Source of the DNA: Saururus chinensis
Taxonomy: Eukaryota > Streptophyta > Magnoliopsida > Piperales > Saururaceae
DNA: 64,000 nucleotides
Reading direction: 5' to 3'
Assembly: GCA_035235625.1 (NCBI GenBank)
Contig: CP141142.1
Coordinates: forward strand, 27,662,995-27,726,994
Shown here: positions 18,901-27,758 of the stretch, piece by piece
Position numbering within the stretch: the stretch's first letter is position 1
How the letters are laid out: each line of letters begins with the position of its first letter
Translations under genes and position numbers: made by a program
Notes under the pieces: generated by a model
The model's database searches: none
Told to the model about the DNA's origin: nothing
The model's input: only the letters and a program-made list of their open reading frames with translations

Positions 18901-20676
18901 CAAGTCTAAAATTTCTTGACCAAAAACTCCCCTTTGGCATGATCTTTTTGTTAACAACTCTAGTTGTCTATGAACCTGTGAACTGCACTAATAGAATGCA
19001 CTTGGCTGCCACCAAACAGCGAAGTATTTGGGAGGACCATCTCCCCTAGTGCAAGTTCATTCAAGGACCTGCACCCAACCATGTTGCTGAATTTGGATTT
19101 TTCTTCAGTATGGTGCACAATATCTCCTAGCGTCGCAGCACCTTCATCTGCCCACCTAGTCTGCCAAAGATCTCGCAAACACCTTCAACTTTCTCGCTCT
19201 GAACCCGTCCAAGAGCCCTCAAACTCCTTCAGCAATCCTGGCAGTGGAACCAACTACCACAGGGACAAACTCTAGGATGGGAATTTGCCCCGTGATTTTG
19301 TGGTCATATCGTGCAACTACTTCAATGCCTTGCTTTCACCCAACTTTTCGCTCACCAACGCATAAGAAAGAGATAGATAAAAAGGCTCCGCCCTAAAACT
19401 TTCGATTCAGCAATCGGTGCTTGCAATTACAACGAACTCTACCTTGCTCCCAAACAGAAGGAACACCCTTGCACTCACACCAAACTACACCCTACGAGGT
19501 CTGGCCTTGCCTAACTTGCCCACAACTTTCAGCTCTCCAAGAATTGATTTTAATGAAGCTCTGGGTGCCGCCTCAACTAGCCATTCGCCCCCTTATATAA
19601 GAAAGGGTGTAGGGAAGCTAGTACTACTAGAATTCCTTTGTCCATGTTACAATTCATCTTCCAAGTGACCCTGCCCATTACAACTAGGAAATTTGCACAC
19701 AATCCCACCTAAGACAACTATTCGGAGTCCCAACCCAGCTAGGAAACATGCGTTTTCCTTCAAGAGTCTTGCATTATCTAACAGCCTTCAGGCCTCCTAC
19801 TCTGACTCAAAGTCCTCAGCTCGAATGCCTCTTACCTCAACAAAGTCTTGTCTATGTCCATCTCTTGTATGGAGTCCTTGTTCTGTTTGGATTTGGTTAT
19901 CTTGAGGAGTCTTGTTTGCATTCAACTCTGTTACTAAGTTTCCCACTTGCACTAGGCCACATAGCACACTCCTGGTTGGGCTAGGACATTTGTCAATGAA
20001 TTTGCAACTAGCCAAGCCTTCTTCAGCGTTCTCACTAGCCATCCGTCTTGTGCAAAGCCCATTACGTGTTCATCTGGGCGTGGCTGCCTGCATGTGCTTA
20101 TGAATAGGCCTTGCATCTGTCTCCTACTCCAAAATAGAAGTCTTCTTGCATCTGTCTAATGTGTATAGGACTCCCCTTATGCTGATAGCGCCCAACTCGC
20201 CATTGTGTTCTACTCTAAGTAGGACATGGAAATCTGTCTGCCAGCATGCCAATGATGTTGATGTTTTGCATACTTGCCCCGAAGTGTGTATGTGTTGGCT
20301 GTCTGCACAATCAGGTTGAGAAGCTGTTATGTCTTCATTAGTTGTCTTGGGGTGCCATCGATTTATGTTATATGTTTCATTTTTAAGAGGTAATGCTTAA
20401 TTTATATGTTACTCCCACGAGCTGGATTAGTCACTCTTGTGGCTACGCAAGTGATTAAAATGGTTTAATTTGTTTTTAAATTTAAAATTGTATGTTCTTT
20501 GATGTCAGTTCATTTATCCAAACATTTGAAGTTACGCTTTGGCATGTATTGACTATAAGATTTGTTTCAGGTATTCCCTGTCTGCTGCCGTTACGTTTAT
20601 GGCTATGAAAAGGTTAAAAGCGAAGAACAGGTTTTCTGCCATAAATCAGAGAGTTGCGGAGCACCCAAATCCCTGA
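6822..20676 (+). CDS. SURF1: SURF1-like cytochrome c oxidase assembly protein, six exons
   Basis: Joined exons 6822-6960, 7134-7231, 8180-8418, 8629-8803, 8888-9171 and 20571-20676 give 1041 bases (346 residues plus stop), with GT-AG introns throughout. Plant SURF1 proteins are about 350 residues. SURF1 is an inner mitochondrial membrane protein that helps assemble the Cox1/heme a module of complex IV. Residues 1-46 are Ser/Thr/Arg-rich and lack acidic residues, like a mitochondrial presequence. TM1 lies at about 56-73 and includes the family hallmark FGLGTWQ; VNRGWVP is at 166-172; GVVRESEKP and FVPAN lie near 230-245; and TM2 is at about 308-326 (ITWYSLSAAVTFMAM), followed by a Lys/Arg-rich tail. 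Reading frame and motifs are intact, so I take it as functional. The oddity is the 11.4-kb last intron, which splits the TM2 tryptophan codon. Confidence 0.95.
7134..7231 (+). CDS. SURF1: SURF1 exon 2 (first membrane helix)
   Basis: 98 bases after acceptor TGATACAG, ending at donor AAAAG|GTTTGT in phase 0. It encodes residues 47-79, including WFLFLPGAITFGLGTWQIL, the first membrane helix and the conserved GTWQ motif. Confidence 0.93.
7232..8179 (+). other. SURF1 intron 2
   Basis: 948-base GT-AG intron with no recognisable element or RNA gene. A short palindrome GTGCATATGCAC occurs near 7527. Small open frames here match nothing I know and are not annotated. Confidence 0.7.
8180..8418 (+). 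CDS. SURF1: SURF1 exon 3
   Basis: 239 bases encoding residues 80-158 plus two bases of codon 159, starting IQMLEYRMKRLEMDP. It covers the start of the intermembrane-space domain, including SIFVGPRSRS and NGYFIITPF, both family-conserved stretches. The acceptor is TTGAACAG and the donor CAG|GTATCA. Confidence 0.93.
8629..8803 (+). CDS. SURF1: SURF1 exon 4 (NRGWVP motif)
   Basis: 175 bases. The acceptor TTTGTCAG|T was chosen because it keeps frame and gives DSVQSPILVNRGWVP, matching plant SURF1. A second AG a few bases downstream would lose frame. It ends GCTCAG|GTTACT in phase 0, covering residues 159-217. Confidence 0.92.
8888..9171 (+). CDS. SURF1: SURF1 exon 5
   Basis: 284 bases encoding residues 218-311 plus two bases of codon 312, from DKVPDIIPVEVSG to YTIT. 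It covers the rest of the intermembrane-space domain and the beginning of TM2. The donor ACCTG|GTATGC splits the tryptophan codon. Read-through into the intron would add a short tail (WYAFISC) and stop. Confidence 0.93.
10085..10510 (+). mobile_element. RTE-type LINE 3' fragment
   Basis: Translations carry the end-of-ORF signature of plant RTE LINEs. MDKLNVTEIRTLRW near 10100 is followed about 200 bases later, in another frame, by SGRGRPKRILNEVNKK, corresponding to the family's GRGRP-KxTW tail. Stops and frame changes interrupt it. It ends near an AATAATAATA tract (about 10490-10500), consistent with the simple-repeat tail of RTE elements. Only the 3' end is present, as is usual for 5'-truncated LINEs. 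Confidence 0.6.
10931..11134 (+). repeat. 102-bp tandem duplication
   Basis: Two adjacent copies, starting at 10931 (ACTAGATGAAGGTAGCACAG) and 11033 (ACCAGATGAAAGTGATACCA). Both contain AGAGGACCATAAAAA and GTACCACAAAA. They differ at roughly one base in seven. Function unknown. Confidence 0.75.
11332..11415. repeat. Perfect 18-bp inverted repeat (hairpin)
   Basis: Arms at 11332-11349 (AGAGTTTTTGGTCCTCCT) and 11398-11415 are exact reverse complements separated by 48 bases. In the SURF1 pre-mRNA this would form a stable hairpin. It may be a tiny MITE or the root of a larger foldback. Its perfection suggests it is recent or maintained. Confidence 0.7.
12460..12800 (+). mobile_element. Second RTE-like LINE 3' scrap
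   Basis: One + strand frame reads KWLGHVL followed by PAKKCDDK, resembling the RWFGHVxRRP...APVxxCD region near the end of plant RTE ORF2, with stops interrupting. Downstream sequence to about 12800 may be its 3' region. Upstream boundary not seen. Confidence 0.45.
12801..14289. other. Intronic DNA, mostly unassigned
   Basis: No gene or complete element recognised. The last few hundred bases (about 14050-14289) probably belong to the gypsy gag remnant that becomes recognisable from 14290. Confidence 0.35.
14290..15076 (+). mobile_element. Ty3/gypsy gag remnant with zinc knuckle
   Basis: The gag core is recognisable from DDKLFYFMPGLQTWVQNDV, then a basic spacer, then a CCHC-type knuckle region beginning CFICNG. 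The end of the internal region carries a purine-rich tract (AAGTGGGGGAGGCT) immediately before the LTR at 15077, the expected polypurine tract. No pol is present between them. It is a broken, non-autonomous relative; related pieces recur at 16050, 17354 and, inverted, 18331-19257. Confidence 0.7.
15077..16040 (+). mobile_element. Gypsy-family LTR, + orientation
   Basis: It begins TGTTAGAACTTTAG directly after the polypurine tract. Inside are TCCTACTCGGAGTGGGACT, a promoter-like TATATAAGAGG near 15728, and a terminal CCCATCCCGCC near 16040. Reverse-complement relatives lie at 16345-17353 and 19258-20330. About 960 bp, non-coding. Confidence 0.7.
16050..16335 (+). mobile_element. Gypsy gag fragment
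   Basis: It carries DNKLFYFIPGLQIWAQNEL, the same gag core as 14380-14440, followed by the basic spacer. It is a piece of the same family, old and broken. Confidence 0.6.
16345..17353 (-). mobile_element. Gypsy-family LTR, - orientation
   Basis: Reverse complement of the 15077-16040 LTR. The segment ATTACAAATAGGAAACC near 16780 and the TATA-region AATTATATAGAGGAG near 16690 match that LTR when inverted. It lies about 300 bases from the + copy, forming a long inverted repeat. Confidence 0.7.
17354..18107 (+). mobile_element. Gypsy gag fragment with duplicated spacer, holding a MITE
   Basis: The gag core (ELWIREVEDLPATS) is followed by a Lys/Gly-rich spacer that occurs twice in tandem (about 17480-17580 and 17600-17705). 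The knuckle region is interrupted by the 150-bp MITE at 17764-17914. It ends with the purine tract AGTAGAGGAAGCT just before an LTR start at 18108. Confidence 0.6.
17764..17914. mobile_element. Small inverted-repeat MITE, copy 2
   Basis: The termini AACGATATT... and ...GACTATCACTA, with long imperfect inverted arms (AAAACTTACAC, GGTTTTAACGGGACAAAACA), match the family of 2885-3034 in reverse orientation. The flanks CATGCTAAGGA (17753-17763) and CATGCTTAAGGA (17918-17929) look like an 11-bp target duplication with one later change, which fits a Mutator-type element. It sits inside gypsy gag, so it arrived later. Confidence 0.7.
18108..18330 (+). mobile_element. Gypsy-family LTR start, + orientation
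   Basis: It begins TGTTAGACTCGAGC and matches the first ~220 bases of the 15077 LTR, including TTACTCGGAGTGGGACTTGA. It then meets inverted internal sequence of the same family at about 18331. Confidence 0.65.
18331..19257 (-). mobile_element. Gypsy gag region with ~120-bp tandem repeats, - orientation
   Basis: On the - strand one long open frame (18365-18940) ends with AIVVAEEDKAEFNT, the same post-knuckle peptide seen on the + strand at 14660 and 17950. Upstream of it are about four diverged ~40-residue repeats, recognisable by the spaced VCRFTNG, VSKVPIW, RCNAQVHRW and WCSMQ segments. The repeats, rather than selection, may explain why this frame stays open. Virus-like fossil, not a host gene. 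Confidence 0.6.
19258..20330 (-). mobile_element. Gypsy-family LTR, - orientation (second inverted copy)
   Basis: Reverse-complement relative of 15077-16040. It opens GGATGGGAATTTGCCCCGTG, shared with 16357-16376, and includes CTTATATAAGAAAGG near 19591 as the TATA region. It ends close to the SURF1 acceptor at 20570; the right boundary is approximate. Confidence 0.65.
20571..20676 (+). CDS. SURF1: SURF1 exon 6 (second half of TM2 and tail)
   Basis: After acceptor TTTGTTTCAG, the first base completes the Trp codon, giving YSLSAAVTFMAMKRLKAKNR and then NQRVAEHPNP before TGA at 20674-20676. The match to the SURF1 C-terminus and the phase fix the join to exon 5 despite 11.4 kb between them. Confidence 0.92.
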
Positions 20677-20900
20677 TACATAGAGCGTTAAGAGAACTCT
20701 CATCTTCTAATCACATTTTGGCCATCAATTCAGCAGATTGTTAAGCGTCCTTATATGTCATTTACTATTTATGAAATACTTTTCTATAGAACCACCTTTA
20801 ATATTCTTAGCAAATTTGGTCTAATTTTAGTCATTCTTTTGTTGAGCTTTTTTTTTAAATAAATTTGTTAAGAGTGTTTTTTCGCGGTTCTGGAGCCTTG
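20677..20900 (+). promoter_or_regulatory. Probable SURF1 3' UTR
   Basis: AT-rich sequence after the stop. AATAAATTT near 20860 could serve as a near-upstream polyadenylation element, with T-rich sequence before it. The cleavage site cannot be fixed from sequence alone. Confidence 0.4.
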
Positions 20901-22540
20901 GCTAGGAGTTAGCAAATCATAGTTCGCATGCTTCCGAGTCGTCGTATATATGTAGACTCTCTCTCTTTCTGATAAAACTCTTAGGGTCGGTTAGGGGTTC
21001 TGTAAAAAATAAATTTCCGTGAATGTACTTTTTGCCCGGTAAAAGCTTTACTGAAAATGCTTTTCCTTTAATAAGTTGTTAGGGGTTAGCCTGAAAATCC
21101 CCTTAAAAAAAACACTGTTTTGCCCCTTTTAGGGGTAAGGGTATCAAAAGGGTTGTGTTAAATCAGGCGGGGTGGACCTCAATCCTAACTTTAAAAGGGT
21201 CAGATATTGACTGGACCTTCATAATTAAAAGGTTTGAATATGAAAATTTTAATTTTATTTAGGTCAAATTGGGTAGGGTTGGATTATGTGGGTAATAAAA
21301 TGTTACTTTAATAATTACATATGTTTTACATTTTCATCAAACATTAAGTGACTTGTGCTTTTTTTTTTAGGTATAGACAATATCTTAAGCTTTAAAATTG
21401 GCATTTGAAGAAGGTAATTCAACAACGAGAAAATAGATCTTCACAAGTTACAAATTAGGGTAGACCTCAGAAAATAACAAGTCTCCAAAACGGGTATACC
21501 AGGTTTAGACTGATTGGTCAGGGTAACCTTACCCTATCTTTATATTAATAGGGTCTATGTTTTTGTCCATAACCCTCACCCTTATATTGTAGGGTTTGGT
21601 AAATGGGTCTTGTCTAAGTTTTGATAGCCTAATTAGGGACTTCTAAAAATATGGTAAACAAATTTATTTCGAAGTTCTTGAAAAAGTGGTAAAAAATTAC
21701 CTAGGAAATCTACAAAAGAAGGAACAAGCAAGTGGAAAAGACTTTATTATGATAATATTACGAGATGACATCCATTAAGACCAATAAAATTTTGTAAGAA
21801 TCTCATTATTATGCGTTCAATGCATACGAAGGTGAATGTGGGGGCAGGCGGGTTTTAATCACCCGTTGACCCCTTATCTGATGCAAGCAGTCAAATTATG
21901 CTGCAGAGACATATTTTTCAATATGCAACCCAACATTCTATTTTATAAAATTAAACTAGTTCAAAATATTTGCCTAGGCATTAGGGGGTTGCAATTGACG
22001 CCTCCAAACTTCAAAAAAATTTCAAACTTGGTACTAAAAAGGCATGTTAAAATTATGTACAGTATGAAAGCGTAATATTCACCCGCTTCATAGCTTTAGA
22101 CCACTTTCAAATTTCCAAATATGTACACTACGAAAGAGAAAGATGAACTCTCCTAATCGAACATGGTTACATTCTTCCTGGTGAGGATGATTTCTACTCT
22201 AAAGTGAAGATGATACTTGAGGACAAACTTGAATGCAAAAAAGGTGTCAGGCTTGGGCACCGGTGTGGTGCTGGCCAAGGTTGTCCAACACTAAATCAAA
22301 GACAATATTCCATGAGGAGTTTCCTCCTTGTTGTCAGGTACATATAGTTAAATAATTTATCATTTATACAAGTGCTCCATGATCCTTGTACTTCACAAGA
22401 GCCCAAGAGTCGTGGTTTTTCTCCTTGTCCGTTGTCCACCAAGTCGTTCACCCTCAGGCATAGGAGATATCTTGTTGCGTTCACCTTGACTTCATGCACT
22501 AGACATACCCGATCGACATTTGATGAGATATGTTTTAATT
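20901..22540. other. Intergenic DNA, no gene recognised
   Basis: AT-rich. GGGT/GGTC-rich words between 21130 and 21610 recall subterminal sequence of hAT elements, but no paired termini were found. Open frames are short and unrecognised. Confidence 0.35.
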
Positions 22541-22544
22541 GTAC

Positions 22545-22915
22545 TTAAGTCAATTTTGTTAAGACATAGCTAATATGACTAATTTTTAGTGTCATTCCTT
22601 TTTCAAATTTGACACGAGATGACCAAGATTATTTTAGATTTTTAGTGCATTTCATTTAGCAAAAACAAAATATACCAAGGATGACTTTAATTTGCAGTTT
22701 TTTCTTTTTGCTAATTTGGACATAACATGACCGGGATTAATTTAAATTTAGAGTATTATTTCTTTAACTAATTTGTACATAACATAACTAGGATGATTTC
22801 AAATTTGCAATAACTTTTAGCCAATTTGAATATGACATGGCTAGGATGGCTTTAAATTTGGAGTGCCCTTTCTAAGTCAATTTAGATATTGCATGGCCAG
22901 AATGATTTTGAATTT
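22545..22915 (+). repeat. Degenerate ~60-bp minisatellite
   Basis: About six diverged units built around (A/G)CATG(A/G)C(T/C)AGGATGA followed by TTTAAATTTG. Landmarks lie near 22568, 22616, 22675, 22726, 22788, 22837 and 22892. Old array, non-coding. Confidence 0.6.
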
Positions 22916-23163
22916 TGCATACACAAGAATACTAAAACATTTTGCAAGGAGTTCATTAAATTTATTACATTAAAGAAATGCTTACCTTTAGTGAGAATTT
23001 CTTCATATGCTTTGTACTCCAAAGTTGAGATTTTCAATTTCTTCCATGAGAAGTTGTTTGTCTTAGGAGTGTGGTCATTCTATCAAAAGAAATTAAACGA
23101 ATTTGGAAGCATCCCTATGCAGGGTATTTCCTCATTTTCTTTGTTCAATTAATCTTTTTTTTT

Positions 23164-23190
23164 GGGCGGGGGGGGGGCGGGGGGGGGGGC
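23164..23190. repeat. G homopolymer-rich run
   Basis: 25 G in 27 bases, interrupted by two C. G-quadruplex prone, and also a likely place for sequencing or assembly error. Confidence 0.8.
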
Positions 23191-23822
23191 TGAACTTGCA
23201 AAAAGGTTTGCTCAATCAAAGTATTGAAGAGTGTGTAGAACTCCCTAAAAGATCACTTGTTTGCCCTTTTCTTTTTCTGTTATGCAAGTGCATCCTTTCG
23301 GTCCTACTATGATAATATACTTTTGAGTCTTTTCTGTTAATGTACTCATGTTCCCAACTCGCACTCCAATTTCCAAATGGCAAGAGGCTGAAGGGATTAA
23401 AGGACGCGCATGCAAACAGTTGAAGGACGATAATTCCTTCTAGAGCGATTCTCAATCGATGGTAGCTACGGTTCCCATTATAGTGCTCTTATAAATCACT
23501 ATCCTTAGAATGTTGGCATTAAGGAGGACTTTGTTGCCAGTGTTGGCAAAAGCTGGGACATGGACTAAGAAGAGCTGCCTTTAAGTTAGGGTGGCTTGTC
23601 TATCAACTCCAATAGCGTCATCACCACTTGTTGCTCGGTTGAAACCAAGACTGGTAGTATGACACATGAAGTTGACCAATTGAAGGGCTATGGTTTGCAT
23701 GTTATGGATGTCAATTTATTGAGCAAGTGATTTCCCAAACCATATTGCATTGGACTTGGAGTTGTCGTAAAGGTAAGAGCTCAAGCTGAATCATACGAAA
23801 TGATCAATCATACAAAATTAGG

Positions 23823-25264
23823 TAGGGGTGGCCATAATGCGGGTGGCCCGCAGGCTAGTTGGCTGGCCCAACCCACAGCCCGGTTCAACTGCTGAGGGGA
23901 ATTTAACCGTTTCTTCACCCTTTTCACTATTATTTAAGAGTCTCTTTCTCTTCTTCTCACCTCTCATACTCTCAAGTTTTAAGCTCTTAATCACTTTAAT
24001 TTTTATTTTTAATTAAAATTTAAAATTAAGCTCTCACACTCTCAAGTCTCAAGATTAAAGAATCAAGTTCTCAATTCTTAAGTTTTCTCCTCCTCCATCA
24101 AGTGAGCAACCGGCAACTCAACTAAACTATCAAACATCAAGGTAAATAAATTTGATTTAATAACTTAATTTTTAGTTTAATTTACCTCTTTTTTTCTTAG
24201 TATTTGTTGTTGTTTTAAAGAATATAGCATCCCAATCAATTTACAATGCCTCTTCTTCCTTAATCACCCACCTAAGTCCAACTGCCAATTTTTTCTAAAG
24301 GAGGAATTCCCGACATAAACAAAGTCGACTATGAAGGAATTCCACCAATGCCTTTGATGATTGGGGAGAAAAAAATCGTCAACCCTCCTTTGTGTGGAAC
24401 TATATGAAGAAAATTAGGGTAGACGACCCTAACAAATAACTCCTAAAAACCAAATGCAACTATTATAAAAATGTTTAAAGCATGGAAACCATGGGAGAAG
24501 GGGGTACAAGACATCTTCTTCGACATGTTAGATCATGCTCTAACAAGCATGGATGGAAGGACCCCAAACAAGCACAATTAAGTGTCATGAGCGCTTCTTC
24601 TACCTCTCTTAGTACTTTTATTTTTAATCAAGATACAAATATGAGGGAGCTTGTGAAGTATGTTGTGCACACTGAGCAACCCTTCTTCTTTGCTGATGAC
24701 TCCAAGTTTGAGACATGTGAGAGAAGCTCTCAACTTGGCCTTCAACAAAATCCCATGCAACACTATGAAGAGAGATATTTTTAAGCTACACGAGGAGTAC
24801 AAGGTAGAGCTTATAAAAACCCTACAAACAATTCTAGGTAATATTGTTTTGACTTTTGATATTTGGACTAGTATCTAAGATATTAGCTATGCATGTGTTA
24901 CTGCACATTTTATTGATAAATCATGGAGATTAAATAAGAGAATAATTTATTTTAACATTATAGAATTTTCTCATTCCACTTCAATTATTGAAAAATCATG
25001 GATGTATGTTTTAAATGAATATTTAATTAAAGATAAAATTATGTCTATTACTTTAGATAATGCTTCTAATAATAATTTAATGGTAGAACTTTTAGAATCT
25101 CATTGTGATCACATTAGTGCAGTATAATCATGTATATTTCATATTAGATGTGCATGTTACATAATTAATTTATTTGCCCAAGATGGTTTAAACCTCATAT
25201 TCAATTAATTAAACCTCATATTATTTGTTTAAGATGTGGTTGAACCTCATATTCAATTAATTAA
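23823..25264 (+). mobile_element. hAT DNA transposon, broken, with BED finger and transposase remnants
   Basis: It starts TAGGGGTGGCCATAATGC, a typical plant hAT terminus. A BED-type zinc finger follows (WNYMKK about 24400; GTRHLLRHVRSC about 24507-24542). Then comes transposase sequence: NMRELVKYVVHTEQPF, NLAFNKIPCNT, LTFDIWTS and, near 25140-25190, FHIRCACYIINLFAQDGLNL, the conserved hAT 'CxxHxxNL' area. The frame shifts between about 24735 and 24750, and stops occur upstream and downstream. No catalytic core or dimerisation domain follows; copia sequence begins instead. Inactive. Confidence 0.7.
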
Positions 25265-27758
25265 AAATACTTTGTTATATATCACCTCTACATAGATAAG
25301 GAATTTGAAATGAGTATGGAAGGTTTATTGACTTATTTTTTTGGTTTACAGGTACAACAAATTGATTCTAGAATTTTCAACTCACAATCAAAGTTTGCTA
25401 AAGAATTGGTGAAGAAATTTGGACTTCAAGATGCAAAAAATGTCAAGACACCTATGTCTCATTTTGTCAAGTTCAGTAAATATGTTTTAGGTAAATCTAA
25501 TAAGCAAACTTTGTATAAAAGTATGATTGATAGTCATTTGTACTTAACTTCTAGTTGCCATATATTTGCTGAAGTGTAGGAGTATGAACTAGATATTAAG
25601 TTGATCTTAAAGAATCCCACGTGATTGCTCTTAAGAGAATAATAAAATATGTGAGTAGTTCTACAGGATATGGTTTATGGTTTCTATTTAATACTACTTT
25701 TTAACTAGTAAGATATTCAATGCTGACTGGACAAAGAATGTAGATGATAGAAAGAGTACCTCTGGTATAAGTTTTTATATAGGAAATTGTTTAATCTCTT
25801 AAAATAGTAAAAAGTAAAATTGTGTTTCTCTATCAACTACAGAAGCTGAATATATAGATGTTGTTTGTGGTTGTCCTTAATTAATGTGGATGAAAAAATG
25901 TATTTTCATTATGGAATATGTCATGACAAAATGACTTTATATTGTGATAATCTAAGTTTGATTAAAATTTCATAAAATCCTATTCAACATTCTTGTATAA
26001 ACATATTGGTATTAGACATCATTTTGTTTAAAATTTGGTTGAGAATTAATTTGTTAACTTATAAATATTTTAATAGTTTTAATTTACTGATATTTTCACA
26101 AAACCTTTGGATTTCAATAGGTTTATTAACCTTAGAAAAGTCATCAGACTTGCTTGCCTAAAGTAATTTCACAAGACATTTTTGTCTCTTGTTTTGCATG
26201 AAAATTTTTTGGGATGTTAAACACACCTAACTATTTCTTTAAAAAAAATTTCAATTTAGTGTGATTTACTTGGTTTAGTACTTGGTTGATTTATTTTAAA
26301 AAAAAAGTTCAGACAAACAATAAAAAAATTGTGTTTGCAAGCATATAACCGACATATCATGTAAAATATACTTGAATTATGAAGTATTCCACATAGTAGG
26401 TCACATATGTAATGCATGAAAAATACAATCTTGAGCCAAAAGGACTAATTGAATATCAATTCAGTAGAGTTTTAATATTCATAATAATACTTTATGCATT
26501 GTTAATTTAGTAAAATATTTAGCACTCACTATAGGAATTTAATATTATCTATCGGGTTAAATATATAATATGGTTGATTTACTTCTCAACTCTAAAACTA
26601 CAAGGTAGTATAAGGTAGTTAAGAGGTTTAGATTTCTTTGAATGTTGGATGAAATTTGATATGTTTATATTTTATAATAAACACTTGATGTAAACATTGT
26701 CATAAATAGTTCTCATAAATATGATGGAGAGGTTGCCTACATGAAAAATCTTATGTTAGTGTGAAAGATACCATCCCTTTGACATTAGAAAAAGCTTAGA
26801 ATAGAATAATAAATAGAGCAAGGCCACGAGAACTAAGAAAAATCCATTGAATGCCCAATAATAGGAAAATGAAAAAGCCAAAACTTAAAAATAGACAAAA
26901 AGTCTAGAGAATGATAACAACATAAATTGAATTCTATATCAATGCTTGTATCTCTTTCTTATTTAATGTAAATTAATGATTAAACAGAATGCGAGTATGG
27001 GCCAAGTTTATTGACAAACTCATTTATCAAAGTAGTGGAAGAGAAAATTTATATCTTGATGATTGTTTTGAATAATTATGGTATAACCTTTGACTTGAAG
27101 TAAATTTTTTTTGCATCTTCTCTTATTATGAGGCTTTGAACTTGAAATTCTGATTCTTTGGTTAAGTAACTAGTGAGATTATGTTATGCTCTTGTGGGAT
27201 ATATATGGTGTGTTATTATGAAATTTGGATAATATTTTCACAATTGATACCACTACATGGTAAAAAACACACTTTGTTTTCAATAAAGTTTTTATCCAAT
27301 TCTACTAAAATTGTTTCTAGATGTGGTTTCAAATTGGTTTACAAGTTTGTTCTCTATGTTTTTTCTTCTTTACCATGATTTTCTTTTGTCTATTTGTGAA
27401 AAAAAGGAGAGAAATTTTGGTTAGAGAAAACCTTAAATCTTGAGGGTAGAAAACTAACAGAGAGTGTAGGAAAAGCTAAAAAAGAGCTTGAAAAGAAGAC
27501 CTTATGATTTATTGATAAATAAAGAGAATTTTTTTTATGTGGTTATTGAACAATATTATATGATATGTTCTAATTTGTAATGTGGAGGTTGATTACAAGT
27601 TAAAGACCACCACAATAAGATTTGAGAATTATAGATTAAAGGGGAGAGTCATTGTTAAATAATCTATCTAAATATTAATATGCACTATGGAGTTGTAATT
27701 TTTTATTTTTTAGATGATGGGTTGAGTGTTTTGTCCTAAAATAGACAAATGGGGAGAT
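25265..27758 (+). mobile_element. Ty1/copia internal region (RT end and RNase H), + strand
   Basis: Recognisable copia pol: SMEGLLTYFFGLQVQQID and SQSKFAKELVKKFGLQ of reverse transcriptase from 25310, then RNase H-type pieces to about 26160 (for example STTEAEY). A polypurine-like AAATGGGGAGATT (about 27748-27760) precedes the LTR at 27759. The 1.6 kb between RNase H and LTR is unassigned. Broken at many places. It belongs to the same family as the - strand copies at 28832-31759 and 42165-45508. Confidence 0.7.

Larger units (their letters stand above)
9172..20570 (+). other. SURF1 intron 5, 11.4 kb, filled with transposon debris
   Basis: GT-AG intron (GTATGCATT...TTTGTTTCAG) of 11,399 bases, far larger than the other four (84-948). 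It contains two RTE-like LINE scraps, a tandem duplication, a perfect hairpin, a MITE, and gypsy gag and LTR fragments in both orientations. The first 900 bases (9172-10080) and 13000-14050 show nothing identifiable. Confidence 0.85.
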
